This document shows, one piece after another, positions 35,752-43,167 of a DNA stretch of 64,000 bases (position 1 is the first letter of the stretch; each line of letters starts with the position of its first letter). The position numbers were made by a program, and so were the translations under genes. The notes under the pieces were generated by a model. It worked only from the letters and a program-made list of their open reading frames with translations. It was not told the origin of the DNA and ran no database searches. Origin of the DNA: Streptomyces sp. NBC_00490 (GTDB taxonomy: Bacteria > Actinomycetota > Actinomycetes > Streptomycetales > Streptomycetaceae); contig NZ_CP107869.1 in the NCBI RefSeq assembly GCF_036013645.1, positions 5,580,001 to 5,644,000 on the forward strand, written 5' to 3'.

Positions 35752-37560
35752 ATGCCCGTCAGTCCCATGAACCGGCGTGAGTTCGTGCAGAAGTCGGCCG
35801 TCACCGGTGCGGCCGTGGCCGTCGCGGGAGCGGTCGCCGCCCCTGCCGCGCAGGCCGCCGAGCGCGAGCCCGTCGCCAGGGCGCCCAAGACCTGGTCGTT
35901 CTCCGTCCTCGGCACCACAGACCTGCACAGCCATGTCTTCGACTGGGACTACTACAAGGACGCGGCCTACAGCGACGCCAAGGGCAACTCCGTCGGCGTC
36001 GCGCGCGTCGCCACGCTCATCAAGCAGCAGCGCGAGGCCAAGGGCGAGGAGCGGGTGCTGCTGGTCGATGCCGGCGACATCATCCAGGGCACCTCGCTCG
36101 CGTACTACTTCGCGCGCGTGCAGCCCATCACCGGCAAGGGCGTCAAGCACCCGATGGCCGTCGCCATGAACCACATGCGCTACGACGCCGCCGCCCTCGG
36201 CAACCACGAGTTCAACTACGGCATCGAGACCCTGCGCAGGTTCGAGAGCCAGTGCCGCTTCCCGCTGCTCGGCGCCAACGCGCTGGACGCCAAGACCCTG
36301 AAGCCCGCCTTCGCGCCGTACACCGTGAAGCGGATCTGTGTGCCGGGCGCCCCCGACATCAAGGTCGGCATCCTCGGCCTCACCAATCCGGGCATCGCGC
36401 TGTGGGACAAGGACAACGTCAGCGGGAAGATGGTCTTCCCGGGACTGGTCGAGCAGGCGAAGAAGTACGTGCCGCGGCTGCGGGCGCTCGGCTGCGACGT
36501 GGTCTTCCTGACCGACCACTCGGGCCTCGACGGCTCGACGTCCTACGGCGACGCGCTCCCCTACGTCGAGAACGCCTCCAACCTCGTCGCCGAGCAGGTC
36601 CCGGGCATCGACGCGATCCTGGTCGGCCACACCCACGTCGAGGTGCCCTCGTACACCGTGAAGAACGCCGAGACCGGCGACGAGGTGCTGCTGTCGGAGC
36701 CGTACTGCTGGGGCTACCGGCTGAGCGTCTTCGACTTCGAGGTCGAGCTGGAGCACGGCCGCTGGAAGGTCACCAAGAAGACCGCGCAGACCCTCGACCC
36801 CAAGTCCGTGGACGAGGACCCGGAGATCAGGAAGCTCCTGGAGGCCGACCACGACCTGGTGGTGAAGTACGTCAACACCGCCGTGGGCACCTGCACCGAG
36901 GACCTCTCGGCCGCCGAGTCCTGCTGGAAGGACGTCCCCATCATGGACTTCATCCACCAGGTCCAGATGGACACGGTGAAGGCCGGCCTGTCGGCGTCCG
37001 ACGCGGCCCTCCCGCTGATCTCGGTCGCCGCACCCTTCTCCCGCACCGCCGACATCCCCGCGGGCAGCGTGACCATCAAGGACATCGCCGGGCTCTACAT
37101 CTACGACAACACCCTGTACGGCAAGAAGCTCACAGGTGCGCAGCTCAGGGACTACCTGGAGTTCGCGGCGAAGTACTACCACCAGGTGCCCGCCGGCACG
37201 AAGGTCGACACCGCGACCCTCACCAACGCCAACAGCTTCTGGGACTACATGTACGACACCGCGGCCGGCGTCTCGTACGACATCGACATCGCGGCCGCCG
37301 AGGGCTCGCGGATCAAGAACCTGACCTACGGCGGCACGGCGGTGGCCGACGACCAGGTCTTCGTCGTCGCCGTCAACAACTACCGGGCCAACGGCGGTTC
37401 GGGGTATCCGCACATCGCGGCCGCGGACATCGCGTACAGCTCGACGAACGAGATCCGCCAGCTGATGATCGACTACGTGACGGCGAAGGGGGCCCTGGAC
37501 CCGGCGGACTTCGCGGTCACCAACTGGAAGCTGACGCAGGGCGGTACGCCCGTGTTCTAA
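35752..37560 (+). CDS. Secreted 5'-nucleotidase / 2',3'-cyclic phosphodiesterase family protein (Tat)
   Basis: The 602-residue protein starts with a Tat-type signal peptide: MNRREFVQKSAVTGAAVAVAGAVAAPAAQA, with the twin Arg at residues 8-9 of the 35752 start. Residues 45-330 form a calcineurin-like metallophosphoesterase with TTDLHSH, DAGDIIQG, GNHEFNYG and GHTHVE as metal ligands; the C-terminal half is the 5'-nucleotidase domain (FHRTAD-like FSRTADIPAGSVTIKDIAGLY, VNNYRANGG). It hydrolyses extracellular nucleotides to nucleosides and phosphate for uptake. AGGAG precedes ATG 35752 by six bases. It follows purA, but behind a strong terminator. Confidence 0.93.
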   Translation: MPVSPMNRREFVQKSAVTGAAVAVAGAVAAPAAQAAEREPVARAPKTWSFSVLGTTDLHSHVFDWDYYKDAAYSDAKGNSVGVARVATLIKQQREAKGEERVLLVDAGDIIQGTSLAYYFARVQPITGKGVKHPMAVAMNHMRYDAAALGNHEFNYGIETLRRFESQCRFPLLGANALDAKTLKPAFAPYTVKRICVPGAPDIKVGILGLTNPGIALWDKDNVSGKMVFPGLVEQAKKYVPRLRALGCDVVFLTDHSGLDGSTSYGDALPYVENASNLVAEQVPGIDAILVGHTHVEVPSYTVKNAETGDEVLLSEPYCWGYRLSVFDFEVELEHGRWKVTKKTAQTLDPKSVDEDPEIRKLLEADHDLVVKYVNTAVGTCTEDLSAAESCWKDVPIMDFIHQVQMDTVKAGLSASDAALPLISVAAPFSRTADIPAGSVTIKDIAGLYIYDNTLYGKKLTGAQLRDYLEFAAKYYHQVPAGTKVDTATLTNANSFWDYMYDTAAGVSYDIDIAAAEGSRIKNLTYGGTAVADDQVFVVAVNNYRANGGSGYPHIAAADIAYSSTNEIRQLMIDYVTAKGALDPADFAVTNWKLTQGGTPVF

Positions 37561-37563
37561 GGT
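37558..37563 (+). promoter_or_regulatory. Likely -10 box (TAAGGT) of the ECF sigma gene
   Basis: TAAGGT starts with the stop codon of the nucleotidase gene and ends seven bases before GTG 37571, again the leaderless layout. Confidence 0.4.
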
Positions 37564-37570
37564 CCCGGGG

Positions 37571-38428
37571 GTGAACGGGGGGATCATGACCGAGGAGTTC
37601 GAGGCGCACCGGGCGCGGCTGCGTGCCGTGGCCTACCGCATGCTCGGGTCGACCGGCGAGGCCGACGACGCCTTGCAGGACGCGTGGTTGCGGGTCAGCC
37701 GGGCGGACACGGGGGACGTCGAGAACCCGGCGGCATGGCTGACGACGGTGGTCGCGCGGGTGTGTCTGAACATGCTGCGCTCGCGTGAGCACCGGCGCGA
37801 GGAGCCGCTGGAGCGCGCCGCCGCCGTGGGGGTGGCCGACCCCGCGGAGGAGGCGCTGCTCGCCGACTCGGTGGGCCTGGCCCTGCTGGTCGTCCTGGAC
37901 ACCCTCGCCCCGGCGGAACGGCTGGCCTTCGTCCTCCATGACATGTTCCAGGTCCCCTTCGACGAGATCGCCCCGATGCTCGAGAAGACCCCGGCGGCGA
38001 CACGGCAGTTGGCGAGCCGTGCCCGCCGCCGCGTCAAGGGGGCGCCGTCGCCCTCGGCCGACCTGCCGCGGCAGCGCCGGGTGGTCGGCGCGTACCTCGC
38101 CGCGACCCGCGGCGGCGACTTCGACGCGCTGCTCGCCCTGCTCCACCCCGACGTGGTCCTGCGCGCCGACCGCGCGGTCGTACCGACGCCCGAGCCGATC
38201 CTCGTCGCCGGGGCCCGGCCGGTGGCGGAGGGGGCCATGGCTTCCCTGGGACGGGCACAGCTCGCCGGCCTCGTCCTGGCCGACGGCCGGGTGGCCGTGG
38301 CGATGCTGGAGCACGGCCGCCTGCGTGTCCTGCTCCGCTTCACCTTCGACGGCGACCTGATCTCCGGGATCGATGTGGTCGCGGAGCGGGAGCGGCTGGC
38401 GGAGATCGAGGTGGGGGTGGTGGGGTGA
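37571..38428 (+). CDS. ECF sigma factor with SnoaL-like C-terminal domain (SigJ type)
   Basis: The 285-residue sigma factor has region 2 at about 6-75 (RLRAVAYRMLGSTGEADDALQDAWLRV) and region 4 at about 105-160 (LAPAERLAFVLHDMFQVPFDEIAPMLEKTPAATRQLASRARRRV), followed by a 120-residue SnoaL-like extension (VVGAYLAATRGGDFDALLALLHPDVVLRAD). In SigJ/ECF41-like groups this extension replaces a separate anti-sigma and controls activity in cis. No WLPEPL linker motif is seen, so it is not a canonical ECF41. GTG 37571 fits the -10 box; ATG 37586 with a G-run before it is the alternative. No anti-sigma gene is adjacent. Confidence 0.85.
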   Translation: MNGGIMTEEFEAHRARLRAVAYRMLGSTGEADDALQDAWLRVSRADTGDVENPAAWLTTVVARVCLNMLRSREHRREEPLERAAAVGVADPAEEALLADSVGLALLVVLDTLAPAERLAFVLHDMFQVPFDEIAPMLEKTPAATRQLASRARRRVKGAPSPSADLPRQRRVVGAYLAATRGGDFDALLALLHPDVVLRADRAVVPTPEPILVAGARPVAEGAMASLGRAQLAGLVLADGRVAVAMLEHGRLRVLLRFTFDGDLISGIDVVAERERLAEIEVGVVG

Positions 38429-38556
38429 TTGAGCGGCGGGCAAGGAGGCACCCGCCGTGCTCCCCAGGGCTGCTTCACGCATTTCGTGCAGGCCGAACGT
38501 GTATCTACCAACGGGGCATATCGGGCATAGGCTGACCGTGGAAGAAGGTGACTGCC

Positions 38557-38850
38557 ATGCGCGTGTTGCTCAAGGTGTCCATGGACACGGAGAAGGCGAA
38601 CGAGGCCATCGGCAACGGCACCCTGCCGAAACTGATCGAGAGCTCACTGGAGCAGATCAAGCCCGAGGCGGCCTATTTCACCACCGACAACGGTCAGCGC
38701 ACCGCCTACCTGTTCTTCGACATGCAGGACAGCTCGCAGATGCCGGTGATCAGCGAGCCGTTCTTCATGAACCTGGGCGCGAAGATCAGCTATACCCCGG
38801 TGATGAACTACGACGACGTACAGAAGGGCCTGTCCCAGCTGGGGCGCTGA
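38557..38850 (+). CDS. Small conserved hypothetical protein (ferredoxin-like fold suspected)
   Basis: The 97-residue protein starts MRVLLKVSMDTEKANEAI and ends YDDVQKGLSQLGR. The alternation of short strands and two helices (beta-alpha-beta-beta-alpha-beta) suggests a dimeric alpha/beta-barrel or ferredoxin-like fold, as in DUF3303-like proteins, but no family can be claimed. GAAGAAGG lies eight bases before ATG 38557; a GTG at 38548 is in frame. It ends three bases from the convergent gene at 38854, with no terminator between. Confidence 0.75.
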   Translation: MRVLLKVSMDTEKANEAIGNGTLPKLIESSLEQIKPEAAYFTTDNGQRTAYLFFDMQDSSQMPVISEPFFMNLGAKISYTPVMNYDDVQKGLSQLGR

Positions 38851-38853
38851 CCC

Positions 38854-39504
38854 TCAACTGAAGATGATCATCGACCCCTGTGCCAGGCTCCGGGTCGCCG
38901 CCGCGTGCAGGCCCAGCCACACATGCCGCTCACGGGCGAAGGGGCTGGGATCGTACGGCGCGGGGACGGCCGGCTCCTCCAGTTCCGTGGGGCCCAGCGG
39001 CGGTTGGGGCGCCGCCGGAGGGTTGGCCGGGTCGATGCCGATCGAGGGGCCCACCAGCTCCAGCTCCCGCAGCAGCGTCTGCGAGGAACCCAAGGGGCCG
39101 CCGCCGGCCAGGAGTTCCTCGTTGGCCAGCGGGTGCGGGAAGTCCACCGGGACATAGGCGCCGGCGTGGTCGTAGTGCCAGACCAGATGGGACTGCTGGG
39201 CCGTCGTCTCGAACATCTCCAGCAACTGCTCGTAGTCCCCGCCCAGTTCGTCCACCGGCGTCACCGGCAGACCGCACATCTGGAGGAGGTACGCGCGGCG
39301 CAGGAAGTGCAGCGCGTCGTAGTCGAAGCCGGCCACCGGGGCGACCTCACCGGACAGGCCCGGCATGTACTGGTACACCGGCACCGGCGGCAGCCCGGCC
39401 TCGGCGAGCACCTTGTTGTATTGCGCGAGTTCCTCGGCGAACGGGTTGTCGGGCGTGTGGCACAACACGTCGACGAGCGGTACCAGCCACAGGTCACAGG
39501 CCAA
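38854..39504 (-). CDS. Conserved hypothetical protein, Pro- and acid-rich
   Basis: The 216-residue protein has no signal peptide or TM segment and no motif I recognise. It contains a Cys-containing start (ACDLWLVPLVDVLCHTPDNPFAEEL), a middle part with LHFLRRAYLLQMCGLPVTPVDELGGDYEQLLEMF, and a Pro-rich linker NPPAAPQPPLGPTELEEP before the last 40 residues. TTG 39504 is chosen because AGGAG stands six bases before it; the ATG at 39525 would place that ribosome site inside the gene. It is next to the GntR gene but 144 bases away. Confidence 0.7.
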   Translation of the reverse strand: MACDLWLVPLVDVLCHTPDNPFAEELAQYNKVLAEAGLPPVPVYQYMPGLSGEVAPVAGFDYDALHFLRRAYLLQMCGLPVTPVDELGGDYEQLLEMFETTAQQSHLVWHYDHAGAYVPVDFPHPLANEELLAGGGPLGSSQTLLRELELVGPSIGIDPANPPAAPQPPLGPTELEEPAVPAPYDPSPFARERHVWLGLHAAATRSLAQGSMIIFS

Positions 39505-39648
39505 AGAAGGCTCCTCGCATAGCACGGTGTAGCGAAGCGGTCAGGGAAGAGTAATCGGTCCGGCGCGCCGTGGCTTCCCCCTGTGCGGGGTCAGCCGCTC
39601 TGCTCCTGGTCCCATACCCACACCCGCCGCCGGCTCACGTAGGGCGGC

Positions 39649-40353
39649 TCATCCGCCGGCCAGCCGCTCGACCACCGCGAGCGAGTGCGCGTTGTACGCG
39701 GCCACTATCTCCCGTGCCGCCGTGGTGTCCCGGTGGACGAGCGCGTCGACCAGTTCGGTGTGCTCGGCCCACAGCTGTCCGCGCAGGTCCGTGAGGCGGC
39801 GCAGGTGCTGTACCGCGCACACCCAGGACTGGACGCGCAGCCGGTGCAGGAAGTCGGCGAGGTAGGGGTTGCCGAACACGGCGCTCAACTCGCGCCAGAA
39901 CCGCAGGTCGTAGCCGATCAGCACGATGACGTCCCCGGCGAGGGCGGCCCGTTGCGCCTCCTCGCCCCGCCGTCGCACCCCGGCGAGGGCGGCGAGGACA
40001 CGGGAGTTGTCGGGGTCGTGGACGAACCCCTGGTGGCCGCCGTCCAGCGCGTGGAACATGCCGTCGATGACCAGGCTGCGGGCCTCGATGATGCCCTGGT
40101 AGTCGGCCAGGGAGTACTCGTGCACGCGGAAACCGCGATGCTGGTCCGCCTCCAGGAGACCTTGAGCGGACAGGTCGACGAGCGCCTCGCGGACCGGGGT
40201 CGCGGAGACCCCGTACTGCTCGGCGATCTCCTTGACCGTGAACTCCTGACCCGGCTGGAGACGTCCCGCGAGCACCTCGTCGCGGAGCGCGTCGGCGATC
40301 TGCTGCCGCAGGGTGCTGCGGGTCACGGCGCCGTTGCCGCTGCTGCCGGGCAT
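39649..40353 (-). CDS. GntR-family (FadR subfamily) transcriptional regulator
   Basis: The 234-residue regulator has an N-terminal winged helix (TLRQQIADALRDEVLAGRLQPGQEFTVKEIAEQYGVSATPVREALVDLSAQGLLE spans about residues 14-67) and an all-helical FCD ligand domain with Asp/His metal-ligand positions (ELSAVFGNPYL, HTELVDALVHRDTTAAREIV). FCD regulators bind carboxylic or amino acids. It lies downstream of the aminotransferase gene on the same strand, behind a strong hairpin, and probably controls that gene. ATG 40353 follows GGGAGAGG. Confidence 0.9.
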   Translation of the reverse strand: MPGSSGNGAVTRSTLRQQIADALRDEVLAGRLQPGQEFTVKEIAEQYGVSATPVREALVDLSAQGLLEADQHRGFRVHEYSLADYQGIIEARSLVIDGMFHALDGGHQGFVHDPDNSRVLAALAGVRRRGEEAQRAALAGDVIVLIGYDLRFWRELSAVFGNPYLADFLHRLRVQSWVCAVQHLRRLTDLRGQLWAEHTELVDALVHRDTTAAREIVAAYNAHSLAVVERLAGG

Positions 40354-40379
40354 GGTCGGCCTCTCCCTGGTGGCGGTCG

Positions 40380-40419
40380 GGTGGCGTGCTCGTACACGTA
40401 TGTCTACGAGCACGCCACC
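40380..40419 (-). terminator. 15-bp perfect hairpin between the aminotransferase and GntR genes
   Basis: 40380-40394 and 40405-40419 pair without mismatch (GGTGGCGTGCTCGTA and its complement) across a 10-base loop. It follows the aminotransferase stop by 56 bases and ends 26 bases before the GntR ATG. No T-run follows. It may end the aminotransferase transcript or act as a regulatory structure or operator for GntR. Confidence 0.6.
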
Positions 40420-40475
40420 TTACGCGTTCGGGTTTTCGGCGTTTACCCGCGTAGCATGCGTCACAGGGCCCGCGG

Positions 40476-41831
40476 CTACCGGGTGTGTTCGTCCGCCACG
40501 GAGAGCGCCGCGTCCAGTGCCGAGAGGCCTTCCTTCAGCTCGGACTCGGTGATGTTGCACGGCGGCACGACATGGGTGCGGTTCATGTTGATGAACGGCC
40601 AGATGCCGTGCTTCTTGGCGGCGGCGCCGAACGCGAGCATCGGGGCGTTGGCCTCACCGGCCGCGTTGTACGGCACCAGCGGCTCGCGGGTCTCCTTGTC
40701 CTTGACCAGGTCGAGCGCCCAGAACATGCCGACACCGCGGACCTCGCCGACCGAGGGGTGGCGCTCCGCGAGGTCCCGCAGCGCGGGCTCCAGGACCGCG
40801 GAACCGAGCCGGGCGGCGTTCTCGACGACTCCTTCCTCCTCCATCACGTTGATCGTGGCGACGGCGGCGGCGCAGGCCAGCGGGTGCCCGGAGTACGTCA
40901 GACCACCGGGGTAGGGCCGCTTGCCGAAGGTCTCCGCGATCTCGCCGGAGATGGCGACCCCGCCGAGCGGCACGTATCCGCTGTTCACGCCCTTGGCGAA
41001 GGTCATCAGGTCGGGCGTGACATCGAACAGGTCGGCCGCGAACCACTCACCGGTCCGCCCGAACCCGGCCATGACCTCGTCCAGGATGAAGACGATCCCG
41101 TACTTGTCGCAGATCTCGCGCACCCCGGCGAGGTAGCCGGGCGGCGGGACCATGATTCCGGCGGTGCCGGGGATCGTCTCCAGGATGATCGCGGCGACCG
41201 TGGCCGGCCCCTCGAAGGCGATCGTCGTCTCCAGGTGCTCCAGCGCCCGCGCGCACTCCTGCTCCTCCGTCTCCGCGTAGAAGCGGGAGCGGTACAGGTA
41301 CGGCGCCCAGAAGTGGACCACGCCCGCGGAGGCGCTGTCGGAGGCCCAGCGGCGCGGGTCACCGGTGAGGTTGATCGCCTGCTGGGTGCCGCCGTGGTAC
41401 GAGCGGTAGGCGGCGAGCACCTTGGACCGGCCGGTGTGCAGACGGGCCATGCGCACCGCGTGCTCGACGGCGTCGGCGCCGGCGTTGGTGAAGAAGATCT
41501 TGTCCAGGTCGCCGGGCGTCCGCTCGGCGATCAGCCGGGCCGCCTCGGAACGGGCCTCGACGGCGAAGGCGGGCGCGAACGTGGACAGGGTCGCGGCCTG
41601 TTCCTGGATCGCGGCGACGACCTTCGGGTGCTGGTAGCCGATGTTGGTGTAGACGAGCCCGCTGGTGAAGTCGAGGTACTTGTTGCCGTCGTAGTCCCAG
41701 AAGTACGACCCCTCGGCGCCGGCGACGGCGAGCGGGTCGATGAGCTCCTGTGCGGACCAGGAGTGGAACACATGAGCGCGGTCCGCGGCCTTGACGGCGG
41801 CGCCGACCTCGGGGTTTGGCTGAGGGGTCAT
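40476..41831 (-). CDS. Class III (omega) PLP-dependent aminotransferase
   Basis: The 451-residue enzyme has fold-type I class III features: SYFWDYDGNKYLDFTSGLVYTNIGYQHPKVVAAIQEQA near residues 41-78, the cofactor loop NAGADAVEHA, the Asp motif FILDEVMAGFGRTGEWFA, and the Schiff-base Lys in FAKGVNSGYVPLGG. It moves an amino group from a terminal amine or beta/omega amino acid to a keto acid such as pyruvate; the exact substrate is unknown. TACGCT on this strand (41839-41844) ends seven bases before the ATG, a leaderless layout, and a palindrome lies just upstream at 41853-41871. The GntR gene follows. Confidence 0.9.
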   Translation of the reverse strand: MTPQPNPEVGAAVKAADRAHVFHSWSAQELIDPLAVAGAEGSYFWDYDGNKYLDFTSGLVYTNIGYQHPKVVAAIQEQAATLSTFAPAFAVEARSEAARLIAERTPGDLDKIFFTNAGADAVEHAVRMARLHTGRSKVLAAYRSYHGGTQQAINLTGDPRRWASDSASAGVVHFWAPYLYRSRFYAETEEQECARALEHLETTIAFEGPATVAAIILETIPGTAGIMVPPPGYLAGVREICDKYGIVFILDEVMAGFGRTGEWFAADLFDVTPDLMTFAKGVNSGYVPLGGVAISGEIAETFGKRPYPGGLTYSGHPLACAAAVATINVMEEEGVVENAARLGSAVLEPALRDLAERHPSVGEVRGVGMFWALDLVKDKETREPLVPYNAAGEANAPMLAFGAAAKKHGIWPFINMNRTHVVPPCNITESELKEGLSALDAALSVADEHTR

Positions 41832-41852
41832 GCCGGTGAGCGTAAATGTCCG

Positions 41853-41871
41853 CGATACGGAAGCGGTATCG
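41853..41871. promoter_or_regulatory. Inverted repeat CGATAC-N7-GTATCG in the aminotransferase promoter
   Basis: CGATAC (41853-41858) and GTATCG (41866-41871) are perfect arms covering the expected -35 region of the aminotransferase gene. It is a candidate operator for the GntR protein encoded downstream. Confidence 0.45.
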
Positions 41872-41934
41872 GCGTCCTGTCTGTGGACGCGGGCTTTCCG
41901 CGACAGGTTGTCCAGGGAGGCTCGTAGCGATCAG

Positions 41935-41970
41935 TTGACAGCATCCTGTCGAAGTGACAGTATGTTGTCA
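41935..41970 (+). promoter_or_regulatory. Tandem TGACA-N6-TGTC(A) operators and promoter of the DJ-1/MarR operon
   Basis: TGACA-GCATCC-TGTC (41936-41950) and TGACA-GTATGT-TGTCA (41955-41970) are two inverted repeats 19 bp apart. TTGACA at 41935-41940 is a perfect -35 and CAGTAT (41958-41963) lies 17 bases later as a possible -10, so a protein bound here would block RNA polymerase. The MarR regulator of the operon is the likely binder. Confidence 0.65.
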
Positions 41971-42002
41971 TCGAAGGGTGGAGAACGACCGAGGAGGCAG
42001 CC

Positions 42003-42602
42003 ATGAGCCGCAAGCCCGTGCATCTCGCCGTGTACGACACCTATGCCGACTGGGAGACCGGCCACGCGACGGCGTATCTCGCCCGCGCCGGGTACGAGAT
42101 CCGCACGGTCGGCCCGAGCCACGAGCCGGTGACCTCCATCGGAGGGCTGCGGATCCAGCCCGCGGACGCCCTGGACGACGTACGACCCGACGCCAGCTCT
42201 CTCTTGATCCTCCCGGGCGCCGATCTCTGGGACGCGGGCGACCAGTTGGCGCCCTTCGCCCGCAAGGCGCGGGAGTTCCTGGCCGCCGGAGTGCCCGTCG
42301 CCGCGATCTGCGGGGCGACCGCGGGGCTCGCGCGCGAAGGCCTGCTCGACGAGCGGGAACACACCAGCGCGATCTCCTTCTATCTCGCGGCCACCGAGTA
42401 CAAGGGCGGTTCCCGGTACATGGACGCCGACGCCGTCACCGACCGCGGACTGATCACCGCCGGGCCCACCGAGCCCGTCGCCTTCGCGCGGGAGATCCTC
42501 GGACTTCTCGGGGTGTACGAGGGCGAGGTGCTGGACGCCTGGTACCGGCTCTTCCACGACTCCGACGTGACGGCGTACGCCGTGTTGGAGGGGGCTCGGT
42601 GA
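42003..42602 (+). CDS. DJ-1/PfpI-family protein
   Basis: The 199-residue protein has the DJ-1/PfpI (class I glutamine amidotransferase-like) fold: MSRKPVHLAVYDTYADWETGHA at the start, LLILPGADLWD and the nucleophile elbow VAAICGATAGLAREGLL with the reactive Cys near residue 102. The Glu that activates the Cys in the family fits the conserved Asp/Glu in TYADWE. Family members are glyoxalases, chaperones or stress hydrolases. The gene is first in an operon with a MarR repressor (GTGA overlap) behind a tandem operator, so it is probably induced by a small-molecule stress. Confidence 0.9.
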   Translation: MSRKPVHLAVYDTYADWETGHATAYLARAGYEIRTVGPSHEPVTSIGGLRIQPADALDDVRPDASSLLILPGADLWDAGDQLAPFARKAREFLAAGVPVAAICGATAGLAREGLLDEREHTSAISFYLAATEYKGGSRYMDADAVTDRGLITAGPTEPVAFAREILGLLGVYEGEVLDAWYRLFHDSDVTAYAVLEGAR

Positions 42603-43078
42603 GCGGGGAGCGGCAGGAGCTGCTCAGCCGTGGTGCGCTCGGGGTCTTCCGGCTCAACGGCCAGTTCCTGGGCGTCGCCGAGGAGCTGGCGAAGCCCGCC
42701 GGGCTCACCGCCGCCTGGTGGCAGGTGCTCGGGGCGGTGCTCGGGGAGCCGTTGCCGGTCTCCGGGATCGCCCGGGCGATGGGGATCACCCGGCAGAGCG
42801 TGCAGCGCATCGCCGATCTGCTGGTCGAGCGCGGGCTCGCCGAGTACCGCGACAACCCCGCCCACCGCCGCGCCAAGCTCCTCGCGGCCACCGAGGAGGG
42901 GCTCGCGGCGGTCCGGCGGATCAACCCCGGACACGCGGTCTTCGCCGACCGGCTCGCCGAGGCCTTCGGCGAGGACGAACTGGCGGACGCCGTAAGGCTT
43001 CTGGAACGGCTGTCGAAGGTGCTCGAGCAACTCGGCCCGCCGGTGACGCAACCGGATCGCTCCGTTACGGAACCGTAG
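42599..43078 (+). CDS. MarR-family transcriptional regulator
   Basis: The 159-residue winged-helix regulator shows a helical start (GALGVFRLNGQFLGVAEELAKPAGLTAAWWQVLGAV), the helix-turn-helix LPVSGIARAMGITRQSVQRIADLLVERGL with the wing EYRDNPAHRRAKLLAATEEG, and a C-terminal dimer helix (LLERLSKVLEQL). The GTG overlaps the TGA of the DJ-1 gene. Autorepression through the TGACA-N6-TGTCA repeats upstream of the operon, released by a ligand or oxidant, is the likely mode. There is no Cys in the N-terminal half, so sensing by Cys oxidation as in OhrR is not supported. Confidence 0.9.
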   Translation: MSGERQELLSRGALGVFRLNGQFLGVAEELAKPAGLTAAWWQVLGAVLGEPLPVSGIARAMGITRQSVQRIADLLVERGLAEYRDNPAHRRAKLLAATEEGLAAVRRINPGHAVFADRLAEAFGEDELADAVRLLERLSKVLEQLGPPVTQPDRSVTEP

Positions 43079-43167
43079 AACGCGCGGCGCCGACCTCCCC
43101 GTACGCCCGCACTATCGTGGTCAGTCGCACTGGGGCACGCACGGGGGAGTTCGGGGGAGGGGCTGCG

